This document shows, piece after piece, positions 45,658-55,900 of a stretch of DNA of 64,000 nt (position 1 is the first letter of the stretch; the number at the start of each line of letters is the position of its first letter). The notes under the pieces are model-generated. The model was not told the origin of the DNA. It saw only the letters and a program-made list of their open reading frames with translations, and ran no database searches. Source of the DNA: Streptomyces clavuligerus. GTDB taxonomy: Bacteria > Actinomycetota > Actinomycetes > Streptomycetales > Streptomycetaceae. The DNA lies in contig NZ_CP027859.1 in NCBI RefSeq assembly GCF_005519465.1, forward strand, positions 1-64,000, written 5' to 3'. The translations under genes were made by a program, and so were the position numbers.

Positions 45658-47023
45658 TTACGCGGGGACGGCCGCCGGCGGGGTCCAGGTACCGTCGAGG
45701 ATGGCGTCCTCGGGCCAGTAGGCGCGCAGGTAGAGGGAGAACGGCTCGCCCGCGGGGGCGGGCAGCCAGTTGGCGTCGGCGTTGTCGGGCCGGGTGGCCT
45801 GGACGGTCAGGGTGAGGGAGCCGTCGGGGTTGGACTTCAGGTCCTTGTTCTTCGTCCCCAGCGAGTAGCGGTTGAGGTCGTTGGGGGCGAAGAAGTGGTG
45901 CTGGTTGTAGAGGGTCAGGGACCAGAAGCCCCGGGCGGGCGGGAGCTGCCCGGCGGGGAAGGTGACGGTGTAGGTCCGGTCGCCGTCCAGGCGCTCTCCC
46001 GCCTCGTCGAGGTCGAGGTAGAAGTAGGCGGTCTCGTTGGGCGAGTTGACGAAGATGTTGGCCTTCGCCATGGCGGTGCGGGAGAGGTAGTCGGTGCCGA
46101 ACTGGGCGCCGTTGTGCTGGGTGGTCCAGTGGTTTCCGGCCGGTACGCCGATGTTGCGGAACTGGAAGAGCGGGTCGATCAGGTCCTTGTCGGCGGCGAC
46201 TGCGGTGGCGCGCAGCAGGTCGGCGTGGGCCGCGGTGACGGTGGGGTCGGTGAGTGAGCCGATCCAGTCGTACAGGGCCTGTTCGCCCGGCTTGGCGGGT
46301 ACCTCGGTGAGCAGGGCGGGCAGGTCGTCGAAGAAGATGGTGGGGTCGACCCAGTGGGTCTCGCTGTCGCCGCCGTCGCCGCCGAAGGGGGGCAGGGTGG
46401 GGGCCTGGGACCAGTCGGTGGTCTGGAGTTTCCCGGTGTACTCCGCCAGCGGGTACATCATGATCTGGTTGATGACCGGCTGGATCGCCGCGCGGTCGGC
46501 GTCGGTGTCGTCCATGAACGCGCGCGGGATGACCGCCGAGACGGCCGTGTCGAACCGGTACACCTTGGTGATGCCCTCGGGTACCTCGCCTTCCCAGGAG
46601 GCGGGAGCCAGCAGGTACAGACCGGGCGCGGTGCCGTACATCTTGCCCAGGGGGGGCGTAGGACTCGGTGCGCTGGTCGACGATCTGGTAGACCCAGAAC
46701 CGGTCCCCGAAGTCCGGGACCTGGAGGACGGCCGGTCCGCTGCCGACGGTGACCAGGCCCATGCCGTAGACGACGTCCTGGTTGGGGCAGGCGACCTGCC
46801 GCTCCTCGGGGGAGATGTAGTCGTGCAGCATCGCGAGGCGCCCCGGCGGCGCCACCGGCATCACCCCGCCCGCCAGCCCCGGCTCCGTGACCTGCTCGAA
46901 GACGACATTGCGGTTGTGCACGTTCTCCAGCGCCCAGCCCCACAGATACGCCTGCCGTGCCAGCGACGCCACATACGTGGGCGTCATCAGCTCACCCGGC
47001 ATCGGCTTCCCAGAACCCGTCAT
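45658..47023 (-). pseudogene. DUF1254/DUF1214 protein with a one-base frameshift
   Basis: Start ATG 47023. The first ~123 codons are the DUF1254 N-terminus (YVASLARQAYLWGWALENVH, VYGMGLVTVGSGPAVLQVPD, FWVYQIVDQRTESYA). A run of seven C (plus-strand G at 46650-46656) then shifts the frame. Removing one base restores YAPLGKMYGTAPGLYLLAP and the rest, ending with the DUF1214 domain (WSLTLYNQHHFFAPNDLNRY, GEPFSLYLRAYWPE). Intact homologues are ~450 aa, the length obtained after correction. A homopolymer sequencing error is a real alternative to a mutation. Function of the family is uncharacterised. Confidence 0.75.
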
Positions 47024-47199
47024 GACCGTCCATCCCTTCCTCGGCGGAGATCTCCAGGTCTCCAACCTCGCCCGGCACGGAGCGGCGTCACAAGGTGAAT
47101 CCGGCGGCGCACGGGTGCACTCCCCGGGCACGGCCGCCGCCCCCTCGCGCCCCACTCCCATGTTCGTCCGCGTCGGCCGGCAGCAGGCCAGCCCTTGTC

Positions 47200-47631
47200 G
47201 TCCGAGGACACCAGGGTGGGCGAACCAGATCTCCCCGGCGCCCCGCACCGGGGTAGCCGTCCTGCCCCGCCTCCCTCCACTGCCGCCGAACGCACCGCCC
47301 CGGGGCGCGGGCAGCGCCCGCAGCGGGCTGGCGATCCGGACGAGAGTTCCTGGCCGGGGACGACCGTCACCGGGCAGCGGACAAGCCCGCCCGCACTGCC
47401 CCCGCCACCGCTGGCGCCCCCTGGCCCCCGGGCCGCCCGCACCCCACATGCACAGGGTCACCGAGGTCACCCCTTGCGGCACCGTGAACGTCCCCGGCCC
47501 GGTGAACTCCCCCGAACCCGCGGCCCGTACCTCACGACAGCGACACCCTCCCCCGCCGCCGGTGAACCCACGGCCGGCACCACGCCTGCCAGGACGGCCC
47601 GCCCCGCACCCCACGCCCTCATCCCGTACAT
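47200..47631 (-). pseudogene. Second broken secreted glycine-rich protein
   Basis: Pieces: signal-like MYGMRAWGAGRAVLAGVVPA; then in another frame SGEFTGPGTFTVPQGVTSVT with LCMWGAG; then in a third frame GPGGASGGGGSAGGLVRCPV with TVVPGQELS. Together they rebuild a secreted Gly-rich protein of the same kind as 12649-13050, with at least two frameshifts. Confidence 0.5.
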
Positions 47632-48247
47632 CCCTTCGTCTCCTCCACCCACCCCCGAACCCGGTCCAGGAGCAGAAGGCGGTCAACCGCGCCCCGTGCG
47701 AAGGACACCCGGCGCCCGGGCACCCCGGCCCGTACCCGCCCCTGTTCGCCCGAACGAGTCACCACCCGCGCCGCCGCGGTGGAGCGGACGCGGCGGTGCT
47801 GACGTCCGCGTGCGCACGGCGCCGTACGGCCGGGCCCGGGGCGGGGGGCCTGGGCGAGCTCGCGCGGCCTCATGGGCTGCGGCTCCTCGCGAACAGGGGC
47901 AAGGAGATCACTCGCGCCCTCGCGACACAGCCCGGCTGTCCCGACGGACCCTGCGGCGCACCGGCTCCCGGCGGGACTGACCCGTGCACCCGGGCCAGCC
48001 GCGGTCCCGCGAGCCTGCTGCCGAGCTGGAGATGCTGTGCTTCCTCCGCCGGGTACAGGTCCGTGAGCTGCGGCGGACGGACCGGTGGGTCGCTGAGGCC
48101 CAGGCCCGCTCTCCCTCGCCCGGCCGCGGAACACCGCGCCACCCGGGGCCGGGCGGCATGCCGCGTCACCACGGGTCGCTCCTCCCCCGTCGCCGGACTG
48201 CGTCCTCGGCCTTCCCCGGTCTGGCCTGATCCGGCGAAGGGTCCTGT
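47632..48247. other. Intergenic, no confident gene
   Basis: About 600 bases between two minus-strand genes. Overlapping open frames on both strands lack motifs, starts and consistent bias. Confidence 0.35.
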
Positions 48248-48952
48248 TCACCCCTCACCACGGGGGACGAACTCCAGGAGCCGGAATTCCACCGGAGTGC
48301 CACCGGAGTGACGGGCGGCGGAGGCCAGGCAGTTCATGCGGAGCCCCTGCCCGGAGGCGAGGTCGGTCAGACGAGGAGTGTCGCCCAGGCTGTTGAAGCC
48401 CAGCAGCAACCGTCCGCCCTGGGCCAGATGATCCGGCCCCTCACGCAGATAGCGCCCGTGCAGCACGTACCCCGGATCGAAGACGGCACCGTGCAGATCG
48501 CCCGGGCCCGAACCGGCGAAGCCCGCCGGGGTATAGATGACATTGGAGTTCCAGAAGATCGCATCGAACCGCTCGTCCGGTGCCAGAGCACCGAACAGGT
48601 CACTCTCCAGGACCCGGACCCGGTCGGACACACGGTGGCATTCCGCGTTCAGCAGGGAGTTGCACACGGCGGCAGGACTGATGTCGACGGCCACCACCCG
48701 GGCGCATCCCGAGAGCGCGGCGGTCACCGCCGTCACACCGGTACCACTGCCCACTTCCAGCAGGCTGCCACCGACGGGATACGGCAGATGCGTGGAGAAG
48801 AACTCCGTGGAGCCCGTCAGGTGTGGTGCAAAGACCTCGGGCAACTGTGTCCAGTCCCGTCCGAGCAGCGAGAACTCATCCAGGGAAGCCGCACCGACGG
48901 CGTGGGCCTGAACCAGTCGGAGGCCGAGAGCGATGAGCTCGTTCTGTTCCAT
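48248..48952 (-). CDS. SAM-dependent methyltransferase (PrmC/HemK-like core)
   Basis: 234 aa. Motif I LLEVGSGTGVTAVTAALSGC, acidic VAVDISPAAVCNSLLNAECH, then ESDLFGALAPDERFDAIFWN. The catalytic NPPY of glutamine and adenine N-methyltransferases is replaced by WNSNVIY, so chemistry differs or is lost. The N-terminal ~60 residues are helical. No ribosome binding site precedes ATG 48952; an AT-rich TATATATC lies within 12 bases, compatible with leaderless expression. Substrate unknown. Confidence 0.75.
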   Translation of the reverse strand: MEQNELIALGLRLVQAHAVGAASLDEFSLLGRDWTQLPEVFAPHLTGSTEFFSTHLPYPVGGSLLEVGSGTGVTAVTAALSGCARVVAVDISPAAVCNSLLNAECHRVSDRVRVLESDLFGALAPDERFDAIFWNSNVIYTPAGFAGSGPGDLHGAVFDPGYVLHGRYLREGPDHLAQGGRLLLGFNSLGDTPRLTDLASGQGLRMNCLASAARHSGGTPVEFRLLEFVPRGEG

Positions 48953-49626
48953 AGGAGATATATATCCCGCAGGGGCTGCTCATCCCGGGGGCACGGTGAT
49001 CGGACCCTCGGCCGAGCGCGTTGGGCCCTCGGAGCCGCGGGTCCGTACCGCCGAGGGCCGGCCGCAATACGTCCAGAGCGACCAGCACGACGCCCTGGCC
49101 GAACTGCGGGCGGGGGCACTTCCGGAACTCGTCCGCCACCCCTCGCTCCAGCCAGCACATGCGAGAGGCTGTGGACGAACTGCACCGGGAACGGGCGGAA
49201 AGCGACGGGCCCGCCGGGCGCAGCACGCACGGTGCGAGGACGAGGGGCGAGGGGCGACAGGGCAGAGCCAGATCGCTGCGGCGGACGGCCGGTCCAGCCG
49301 CGCTCACTGGGTCGACCGGGCCTATGACGGCCCGCGGATCGGGCGGCCGCAGAGCCACCCTCCCTGCCTGCTGCCTGCTGCCTGCTCTTGACCATCACCG
49401 CCTTCGATCAACCCGCCCGAGGGACCACTCCGCCCCGCCGGGGGACGCGCAAGGGCGCAGCCTGCAGCCCCGGAGCGCCAGCGGAGGTGTCGCCAGTAGG
49501 AGGCCGTGCCGGCGGCCCGGCCCTCGCCGGGCGGGGCCCGGCCTCCGGAGGCGGCGCACCAGCACTCGACGGCAAAGCAACTGATGCGCGGCGAAGTGGC
49601 GGATGAGAAACCTGCTTCGGCATGTG
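48953..49626. other. Intergenic, decayed coding fragments possible
   Basis: A plus-strand stretch near 49035-49160 reads RTAEGRPQYVQSDQHDALAE then LRAGALPELVRHPSLQPAHA, which is protein-like but has no start or recognised family. A CTGC-type tandem repeat lies at about 49366-49386. GC content falls toward 49600, where the bacteriocin gene begins. Confidence 0.3.
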
Positions 49627-50094
49627 CTACCACTTTTTGCAGATTCCGTTACATCGCTGCAGCCAAAGGTAGCCACAGCCGGTGGATGAAGGGCTGCAGG
49701 AAGATCCGCTATAGCAGAACCAGCTGAAATCCGCGGAACAGCCGGATACGGCACTTCCGACATTGCAGTGGCAATCTGCTGCTGCCTTCTCGTTTCGCGC
49801 CACAGTGTTGTGAGCCGGTCCGAGAGTTCCGATCAACAGGTAGGCCTCTTCCACGCCAAAGGATGCAGAGACCATCTTGCCGAGAGCATCAAGCTCCTTC
49901 TGTGCCGACGGCCGGGCTGCCCTCTCAAGATCAAACCGGTTGGTGTCGGAGGTATACTGCTCTATTCGGTCCAGTGCGGCGCGCTGCTGCAAGGTTAGGC
50001 CCGGACTCTCAGCACGGTAGAGGGTGATCTTCTCTCGCCAGATGGCTGCCCGGGTAACCGGTGTTAGAGCCAGGTAAATGCGGATACGGTGCAC
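49627..50094 (-). CDS. Fulvocin C-like bacteriocin precursor
   Basis: 155 aa from GTG 50094. The N-terminal ~100 residues (AAIWREKITLYRAESPGLTL, QRAALDRIEQYTSDTNRF, KMVSASFGVEEAYLLIG) look like the propeptide of proteins annotated as fulvocin C-related. The last ~48 residues hold eight Cys in the order DCHC, GC, FC, SC, GC, RC, IC, with FCYSGSSCSPSSTGCGYLW. This fits the spacing of the Myxococcus fulvus bacteriocin fulvocin C (AxCxC...FC..G..CS...TGCG.GW...C), which has four disulfides. GC is clearly lower than the neighbours, suggesting transfer. No exporter or immunity gene is adjacent. The GTG has a poor ribosome binding site, so the start could lie elsewhere. Confidence 0.75.
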   Translation of the reverse strand: MHRIRIYLALTPVTRAAIWREKITLYRAESPGLTLQQRAALDRIEQYTSDTNRFDLERAARPSAQKELDALGKMVSASFGVEEAYLLIGTLGPAHNTVARNEKAAADCHCNVGSAVSGCSADFSWFCYSGSSCSPSSTGCGYLWLQRCNGICKKW

Positions 50095-50097
50095 GTA

Positions 50098-50545
50098 TCA
50101 GCGGCGGATCAGCGTCTCCCGGTCGACCGGCACGCCACCCCCAGCACGGGCGCTGGTGGAGGGTGAGCTGGGTACGGCAGGCGTCGGAGCAGGGGCGCAG
50201 GTGCAGGGTGCGGGTGTCCTGCTCGAACCGTACGGCGGCGCCCCTCCCGGCCAAGTCGGGGCCGCTGACCGCCCAGCGCGCCGCCGGCGGCCGGGAACTC
50301 CCAGGTCCACTCGGCGATCAGCGCACCGATCGCCGCGCCAAGGCTCATCAGCTCGTGCCCGTCGCGGCGTACGGTCCGCGACGGGCGCGGCAACCGGGCG
50401 CGCGGTGCGGGCTGCGCCGCCGAAGGTGCCGGCGCAGCCGGGGCGTCGGTGACCGGCCGTGTGGCGGCAGCCTCGGCACGGGCCTGGGCCTCGGTGGACT
50501 GCCGGGCGCGGGTCTGCTCCCCCTTGGCCTCCCGGGCCCACGATC
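50098..50545 (-). pseudogene. Unidentified membrane- or DNA-associated gene remnant
   Basis: Minus-strand pieces: HREATARSWAREAKGEQTRA, a Pro/Ala linker, SRTVRRDGHELMSLGAAIGA with LIAEWTWEFPA, then in another frame LAGRGAAVRFEQDTRTLHLR and CSDACRTQLTLHQ. One frameshift separates the parts and no start codon opens the frame. The pieces look like one conserved small protein, but I cannot name the family. Confidence 0.4.
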
Positions 50546-50813
50546 TGGCTGTCGCCTCCCGGTGAAGGGGTGGTGGGCTCGCGTGATCAACGGTCGCCGG
50601 TTCCCCGGGTGCTCAGCCGACTGATGACCGTCTGTGGTCTCTGACGGTGTATCGGCCCAGGTCCCGCCGGTCTCCTTGAGCGGGTGGGCTGGATGGTGTT
50701 GGTGGTGGTGAGGCAACCTCCGGGGCTGGTGGTCCCTCTCTCTCACCGGAAGAGCGGACAACAGTTCGCTCCCGGTGTATGCGGTAATTCTCTTGTCGAA
50801 CTGGAGTGTGCAG

Positions 50814-51728
50814 ATGTGTGCTACCCGTCGTGACGTTCTGAAGTGGGGAGCCGGTGCCGGCGGCCTCGCCACCGCCGCAGCGTTCGGCATCCCCAGCACA
50901 GCCACTGCCGCGAGCTGGGCCTACCGGTCCTGGATGGGCTCTCTCTCCAGCAGCCTGCCCATCACCAGCCTGACGATCCCCGGTACTCACAACACCTGCT
51001 CCACCAGGGGTGGATTCGTCGCGAAATGCCAGGACTGGGACCTGCCGACGCAGCTCGGCAATGGCATCCGGTTCCTCGATATCCGTCTGAACGGCCTGGC
51101 GGGGACCGCGAACGAGATGGGCCTCTACCACAGCGATATCTACATGAACAAGCGCTACCAGGACGTTCTCAGCGACTGTAGAAACTTCCTCAGCAGCAAC
51201 CCGGGTGAAGTAATCATCATGCGGATCAAGAACGAGTACAGCGGCGGCAACAAACTCAACACGGAGGAGTTCAAGCGCCGCTTCAACTGGCACTTGGACG
51301 ACCCGTCCATGGGCTTCCGCTCGCTCTTCCGGACCAACCCGTCGTGGCTCACCCTGGGACAAGCCCGCGGGAAGGTCGTGCTCCTCACCGACTTCACCCA
51401 CGACTGGGACACCCTCAGGTGGAGCAACCACTGCGACATCCAGGACCAGTACAACGTCCCGGACGATACAAAGAGGAACGCGATCGTCGCGCATTTCGAC
51501 AAAGCCTTCTATGACCAGAGCACGTCCAAGATGTTCATCAACTTCACCAGCACCGCCAAGGGCCCCATTCCCAACCCCTCCGTCGGGGCCGGGAAGATCT
51601 TCCCGAGCGTCTACGCGTACCTGGACCCCAGAAGGCATCAGCGAGCCCGCTTCGGCATCGTGCCGATGGACTTCCCCAACTACCGCACCGACATCCTGGA
51701 CCTCCTGATCAACAAGAACTTCATCTAG
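50814..51728 (+). CDS. Tat-exported phosphatidylinositol-specific phospholipase C
   Basis: 304 aa from ATG 50814 (GGAG 8 bases before). A twin-arginine signal (TRRDVLKWGAGAGGLATAAA) precedes a complete PI-PLC X domain. Catalytic His59 lies in TIPGTHNTC, substrate Asp/Arg in FLDIRLNG, second catalytic His106 in LYHSDIYMNK; also PGEVIIMRIKNEYSG, KVVLLTDF and a C-terminal PMDFPN. It should cleave phosphatidylinositol to inositol cyclic phosphate outside the cell, without Ca2+ as in other bacterial enzymes. Monocistronic with a double terminator. Confidence 0.92.
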   Translation: MCATRRDVLKWGAGAGGLATAAAFGIPSTATAASWAYRSWMGSLSSSLPITSLTIPGTHNTCSTRGGFVAKCQDWDLPTQLGNGIRFLDIRLNGLAGTANEMGLYHSDIYMNKRYQDVLSDCRNFLSSNPGEVIIMRIKNEYSGGNKLNTEEFKRRFNWHLDDPSMGFRSLFRTNPSWLTLGQARGKVVLLTDFTHDWDTLRWSNHCDIQDQYNVPDDTKRNAIVAHFDKAFYDQSTSKMFINFTSTAKGPIPNPSVGAGKIFPSVYAYLDPRRHQRARFGIVPMDFPNYRTDILDLLINKNFI

Positions 51729-51748
51729 GCGACCACACGGACCAGGGC

Positions 51749-51811
51749 GCAGGCGCCAACGCCACAGTGGCGCCTGCCGAACGAGGCCGGGCTCCCTCAG
51801 GGCCCGGCCTC
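51749..51811 (+). terminator. Double hairpin terminator
   Basis: Two perfect 10-bp stems follow the PI-PLC stop: 51749-51758 with 51768-51777, and 51783-51792 with 51802-51811. Both have 9-base loops. Confidence 0.8.
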
Positions 51812-52130
51812 TCCCGCGGAACCCCACACGACCTCAGCGGCTTCAAGGTCTCCACCGGGACGCCGGCCCGCGACCGTGCACGCGCTGCGCGGCGTCTGCT
51901 ACGGCCTGGGCACCACCGCGGTCACCCTGGCCGCCGCACCTTGGGCACAGCGACAGACCTGATCGCAGCGGCTGTGCGGAATCCGGCGTCGTACGCACCG
52001 GTTCACTGGCACGGCTCGGTGATCCCGCCGCTGCCGAACGTGACGGGGCACAGTGATTCGACGGGTGTGTGAGCTCGCCTCCCGGATCGGCCCGGCGGTA
52101 GCGTGAGCCTGGAGGAGAAGGGACACCGGC
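51812..52130. other. Intergenic, promoter region of the toxin-antitoxin pair
   Basis: About 320 bases without a convincing gene. It ends with GGAGGAGAAGGGA, the ribosome binding site of the antitoxin-like gene. Confidence 0.4.
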
Positions 52131-52478
52131 ATGGAAGACGCGAACTGGGCGGGCGCGGTCGGCACGGCCCGGGAGGCCAGCGGCTTCGGCGGCGAGGCCG
52201 TCGTCCGCACCGTCGCCGCCGTGCGCGCAGCGGTGCGCCCCGAGCGGCGCGCCGAGTTCGACCGGGAGCTCGGCGCCGTCGGTGGTGGCGGTGCTTTCGA
52301 CGTTTTCCTCGACCACTGGTGGATCCAGGCCCTCGTGGACGCAGCGCCCGATGAGGGGGCGCGGGAGGCTGCGGTCGAGTTCGCGGACCTGGCCGTCGCC
52401 CTGCGCGCCCGGGGTGAGGGCGGCCCGACCCGTAGCGCGGCCGAGATCGAGCAGATGCTCGCGGAGATGGTGTCGTGA
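52131..52478 (+). CDS. Antitoxin-like protein (DUF6247 type)
   Basis: 115 aa. The pattern RAAVRPERRAEFDRELGAV, then FDVFLDHWWIQALVDAAPDE resembles DUF6247 proteins that sit upstream of RelE-type toxins in actinomycetes. The C-terminus is acidic (TRSAAEIEQMLAEMVS), fit to wrap a basic toxin. Strong ribosome binding site. Its stop overlaps the toxin start (GTGA), so both are made together, as in type II systems. Family assignment is moderate; antitoxin role is inferred from context. Confidence 0.7.
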   Translation: MEDANWAGAVGTAREASGFGGEAVVRTVAAVRAAVRPERRAEFDRELGAVGGGGAFDVFLDHWWIQALVDAAPDEGAREAAVEFADLAVALRARGEGGPTRSAAEIEQMLAEMVS

Positions 52479-52729
52479 GCCACACGGTGGTCTGGGAGTA
52501 CGCGGCCACCGAGGGCCTCAAGAGGCTGAGGGCGAAGTACGGCGACGCGGTCAGGCCGTTCGTCCGCGCGGTGAACGCCCTCGGCGCCGATCCCGAGCCG
52601 CCCGCCAGCAGCAAGCTGGGCGGGACGAGTCTGCGTCGGCTCCGGGTGGGGGACTTCCGCGCCACCTACGAGATCGACGGCCCCCGCATCGCCGTCAAGG
52701 TCCTCACCGTCGGCGCCGCTCCCGCCTGA
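52475..52729 (+). CDS. RelE/ParE-family toxin
   Basis: 84 aa, basic. It has the RelE/ParE fold pattern: VVWEYAATEGLKRLRAKYGD, SSKLGGTSLRRLRVGDFRAT, YEIDGPRIAVKVLTVG. The LRVGDFRATYEID motif is the most typical part. RelE toxins cleave mRNA on the ribosome, ParE toxins block gyrase; which applies is not clear. It starts in the antitoxin stop and lies convergent to the type VII toxin gene. Confidence 0.85.
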   Translation: MSHTVVWEYAATEGLKRLRAKYGDAVRPFVRAVNALGADPEPPASSKLGGTSLRRLRVGDFRATYEIDGPRIAVKVLTVGAAPA

Positions 52730-52981
52730 CCTGCGGACCCGGGGTCATTCGGGGTATCCGGGGAGGCGACGCACCGCAGTGCGCACCGGCACCCGACCGG
52801 CGTTACGCCGCGGCTCATCGTGCCACGGCCGCCGGGGTCTGTGAGGCCGCACAGGGGGAACTCATCGTTCCCCTGCGGCCGTCTCCGCCCCGGGTGCCTG
52901 CCCCCGACACCGTGCCGGAGTTCCTGGCCCTAAGGATGCCATGAGCACAACAGAAGTGCCCCTCAGTGCTCGTGCTCGCAG
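52730..52981. other. Spacer between convergent genes
   Basis: No gene is visible on either strand, so no immunity gene lies directly downstream of the minus-strand polymorphic toxin. Confidence 0.45.
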
Positions 52982-55900
52982 TCAAGGAAGCCAGAGCAGC
53001 GCCCGCTCTGCTTCATTGAAAGGCGTTCCACTGGAATTTGAATCACCATCGGGTACCGCCCGCATCCGGGCATGCCAATAATCCACCAGAGATTCCCGAT
53101 CCCCAAACTGCACATTCGGATAGGCGCTACTCACCGCCTGCGCCATGTTGTTCAGGATGACCCGGATACCTGGATCGCTGTCCAGGCGCTGATTGAACGC
53201 TTCTATCCTCAGCATCGGATCAACGGCTGGTTGACCTCGGATCGGCCTGCCCGCATTTTTCATGATCTCATTGATTATGGTGGTCCGGATCGCACCGTCG
53301 TCCAGGAATCCCCTCGCCACCTCCCGGGCCTCCTCCTGTTGCATGGATCCACCATGCATCATCCGCTCGTGAGTCCGGGCTTCCCCATGCCCCACGGCCG
53401 CACCAAGGTCGCCTGCCGGCCCACCCGTGGTGGCAAGTCTGCTTGAGTTCTCCAATGTGAGACACCCATGAATCAGCATGGACAGCAGGGAGGACCAGAA
53501 TTGGGGACTCGGCTCCGTTGCGAGAAGCTGCTCGGCAACGTCCAATTTCTGACGAATACCGTGCCCCAGCGCGTTCCAGTCGTCCAGCGCCGCCACAGGC
53601 CCTCCCGCCGCTTCACAGTGCTGGAGTCTTCCCCAGACCCATAGCAACGCATCGGCGACGGGCTTTTGAATCAATGCCCCACGGGTGCTGTTCATGACGA
53701 GCGACCATGCCATGACATGCGATCGCTGGGCAGAGATGTACTGGGTGGGCGGGCGCTCCCGCCGGCTCATCTCCAGGTGCGCAATCCCCAGATTGTTTTG
53801 AGCGTCTCGATCCACCTCGGCATTGACCACAAAGCCTGAATCCAATACACCATAGGGGAGACGCGCCAGCAAGGCATCGTTCCCCTGTCTGGAATCAAGG
53901 AACTCAGACTGAAAGAAACCCTGCGCCAGCGCCTGATTGATGCCCGGATAATTCTGACGCATATTATGGTACTCGGGATATTGGCTCGACAATGGATATA
54001 CGAGATTAGGGAAGCGGGCTGCCACGGCATGCAGAAGATGCTCGCGCGAGTGCTCTTTATGCCTCGCAATCGGTGGGCTGTCGTACAGACTTTCAACCAA
54101 ACTTGCCAGCTCTCCGGACGACATCCGCTCATTCTCGGGGAGAGTGTTCTGACGCCGGAGAATCCTCATGGAGTTTGCTTCGGCATTCCCGCCGGAGCGA
54201 CCTCCGAAAGTGGCTGACGGGGAGAGCTGGTACGCTTCGACGTAGAGACTGATCAACTTGGCAAGTGCCTGCTGCCACTCACCCAGTGGAGCTTGATTGA
54301 CCTTTATCTCTCTCAGCAGTTCCTCAGCCTTGCGCATCGCCTCCGAAAAACGTGCATGCGCACCACGGGTTGTGTCGATATAGGATTCCTGATTGTTCTG
54401 CCTATCGAGACTTTGCAGGCCGAGTTCAATATAACCGATAAGATCGGCGGCCGGACGATGCTCGTGATACTTCAGGGCATCACGAATCAGTGTCCAGGCC
54501 ACGGTGTGATTCTGCTGCCCTCTGTCGAGGAAGGAGTACTGCGTGTCAGGGCGGTCCTGGTTACTGAGCCTGATATCCCCAATATTTACATTATGCAAAA
54601 GAACATTTGGCGCTTGATAATTACTCGAAACCTGAACATTCGCAATGAAGTCACTGGAGGTCTGCTGCACGGTGAATGTGTTTTGCCGCTGAAAACGAGG
54701 GGGTACGAACACGGGGTTCGCCCCGGAGGAGGAAGGCGCCCCGTAGGGCTGGCCGGTGCCGGGTCCCGCTCCGGCATGACCGTGCCAGGGGCTCGCGCTG
54801 ACGGGATGAGCCGGATCATTGTCGGGCACAAGGCGAGAGCGACGGTGGGACGAAGTGCTCGGATCTGCCCCGCTGTTCGATGGGGAGTTTTGCGCAGGTG
54901 GCTGCGCGCCGGTGGTGTCGGAGGACTGGGGCGGCACGGTGTGTGCCGCATGTGAGGGGATGTTCGCGGTGTCGCTGATGTCCTCGATCCGCTTCAGGTG
55001 GTCGACAGCCAGTGCGTCGAGATCCGCCCGTTCCGTCCTGGACATCGGGCCGGTCTCATGAACACCCGTGAGGCGGCCGTCCCTGCGGAAGAGATGGGTG
55101 GCATCGGACTTCTTGCCGTCCACCGTGTCCAGGTACTCGTCGGGGAGCCCGAGGTAGTGCAGGACCTCGTGGACGAGTGTGCCGTCGCCGTGTTCGACGT
55201 CCCAGTGGAGCTGATCGGCGCGGCCCGGATTCCGGCTCTGGGTCAGAGTGATGGCCTCTCCGTGCCGGGAGACGGGTTCGAGCTCCAACGTGACGCGCAG
55301 TTGGTCACCGGAGCGAGGCAGCTTGTAGCCGCTGTTGAGCGTCTGGTCCAGCATCTTCTGGAGCCGCGTCTCCAGCCCTCGCACATCGGCGTCGCCGAGA
55401 TTCCCGGTCGGCTTGACGGGCAGGGTGACCACGAAATGGCGGACCGTACGGCCGTCCTGCAAATGCTCGCGACGTACATGGTTGCGGATCAGGGTCTCGG
55501 ACCCGTCGAGTAGACCGGGCCTGCGGTTGCTCTGGCCGAGGACCGGATCGAAGCGTTCGGTGCGGACCGCGGCCCACGACGCGTCGTCGACGCCGGCCAG
55601 CTCGTCCGCCCTGACGGGGGGCATGGTCCGTTCGGCCACCGCCCGGGGCGGGCGAGGGTCGGCCTGAGGCGGGGTCGCGGGCGCTGGGCGCGGCGGGGGC
55701 GGGGTGTCCTGACCGGGTCGGTCGGCTTTCGGGGGCGGGGGCGGTGCCTGGGGGGACGACGGACTGAGGAGCTGGTAGGCGAGTGCTCCGCGGTCGGTGG
55801 TGGTGGGTCGGGTGGTGCCTGGGGCAGGCATGGCGGCGGGCCCGCGGACGGTGCTCCCGGCATCCCCCGTGGTGGGTGGCTTGATGGCCGAGGGCATCGT

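Noticed and set aside
45458..47686. A single 742-codon minus-strand gene
   Set aside because: It is a chance union of a Gly-rich remnant, the first part of the DUF1254 gene and out-of-frame sequence after the 7-C tract.
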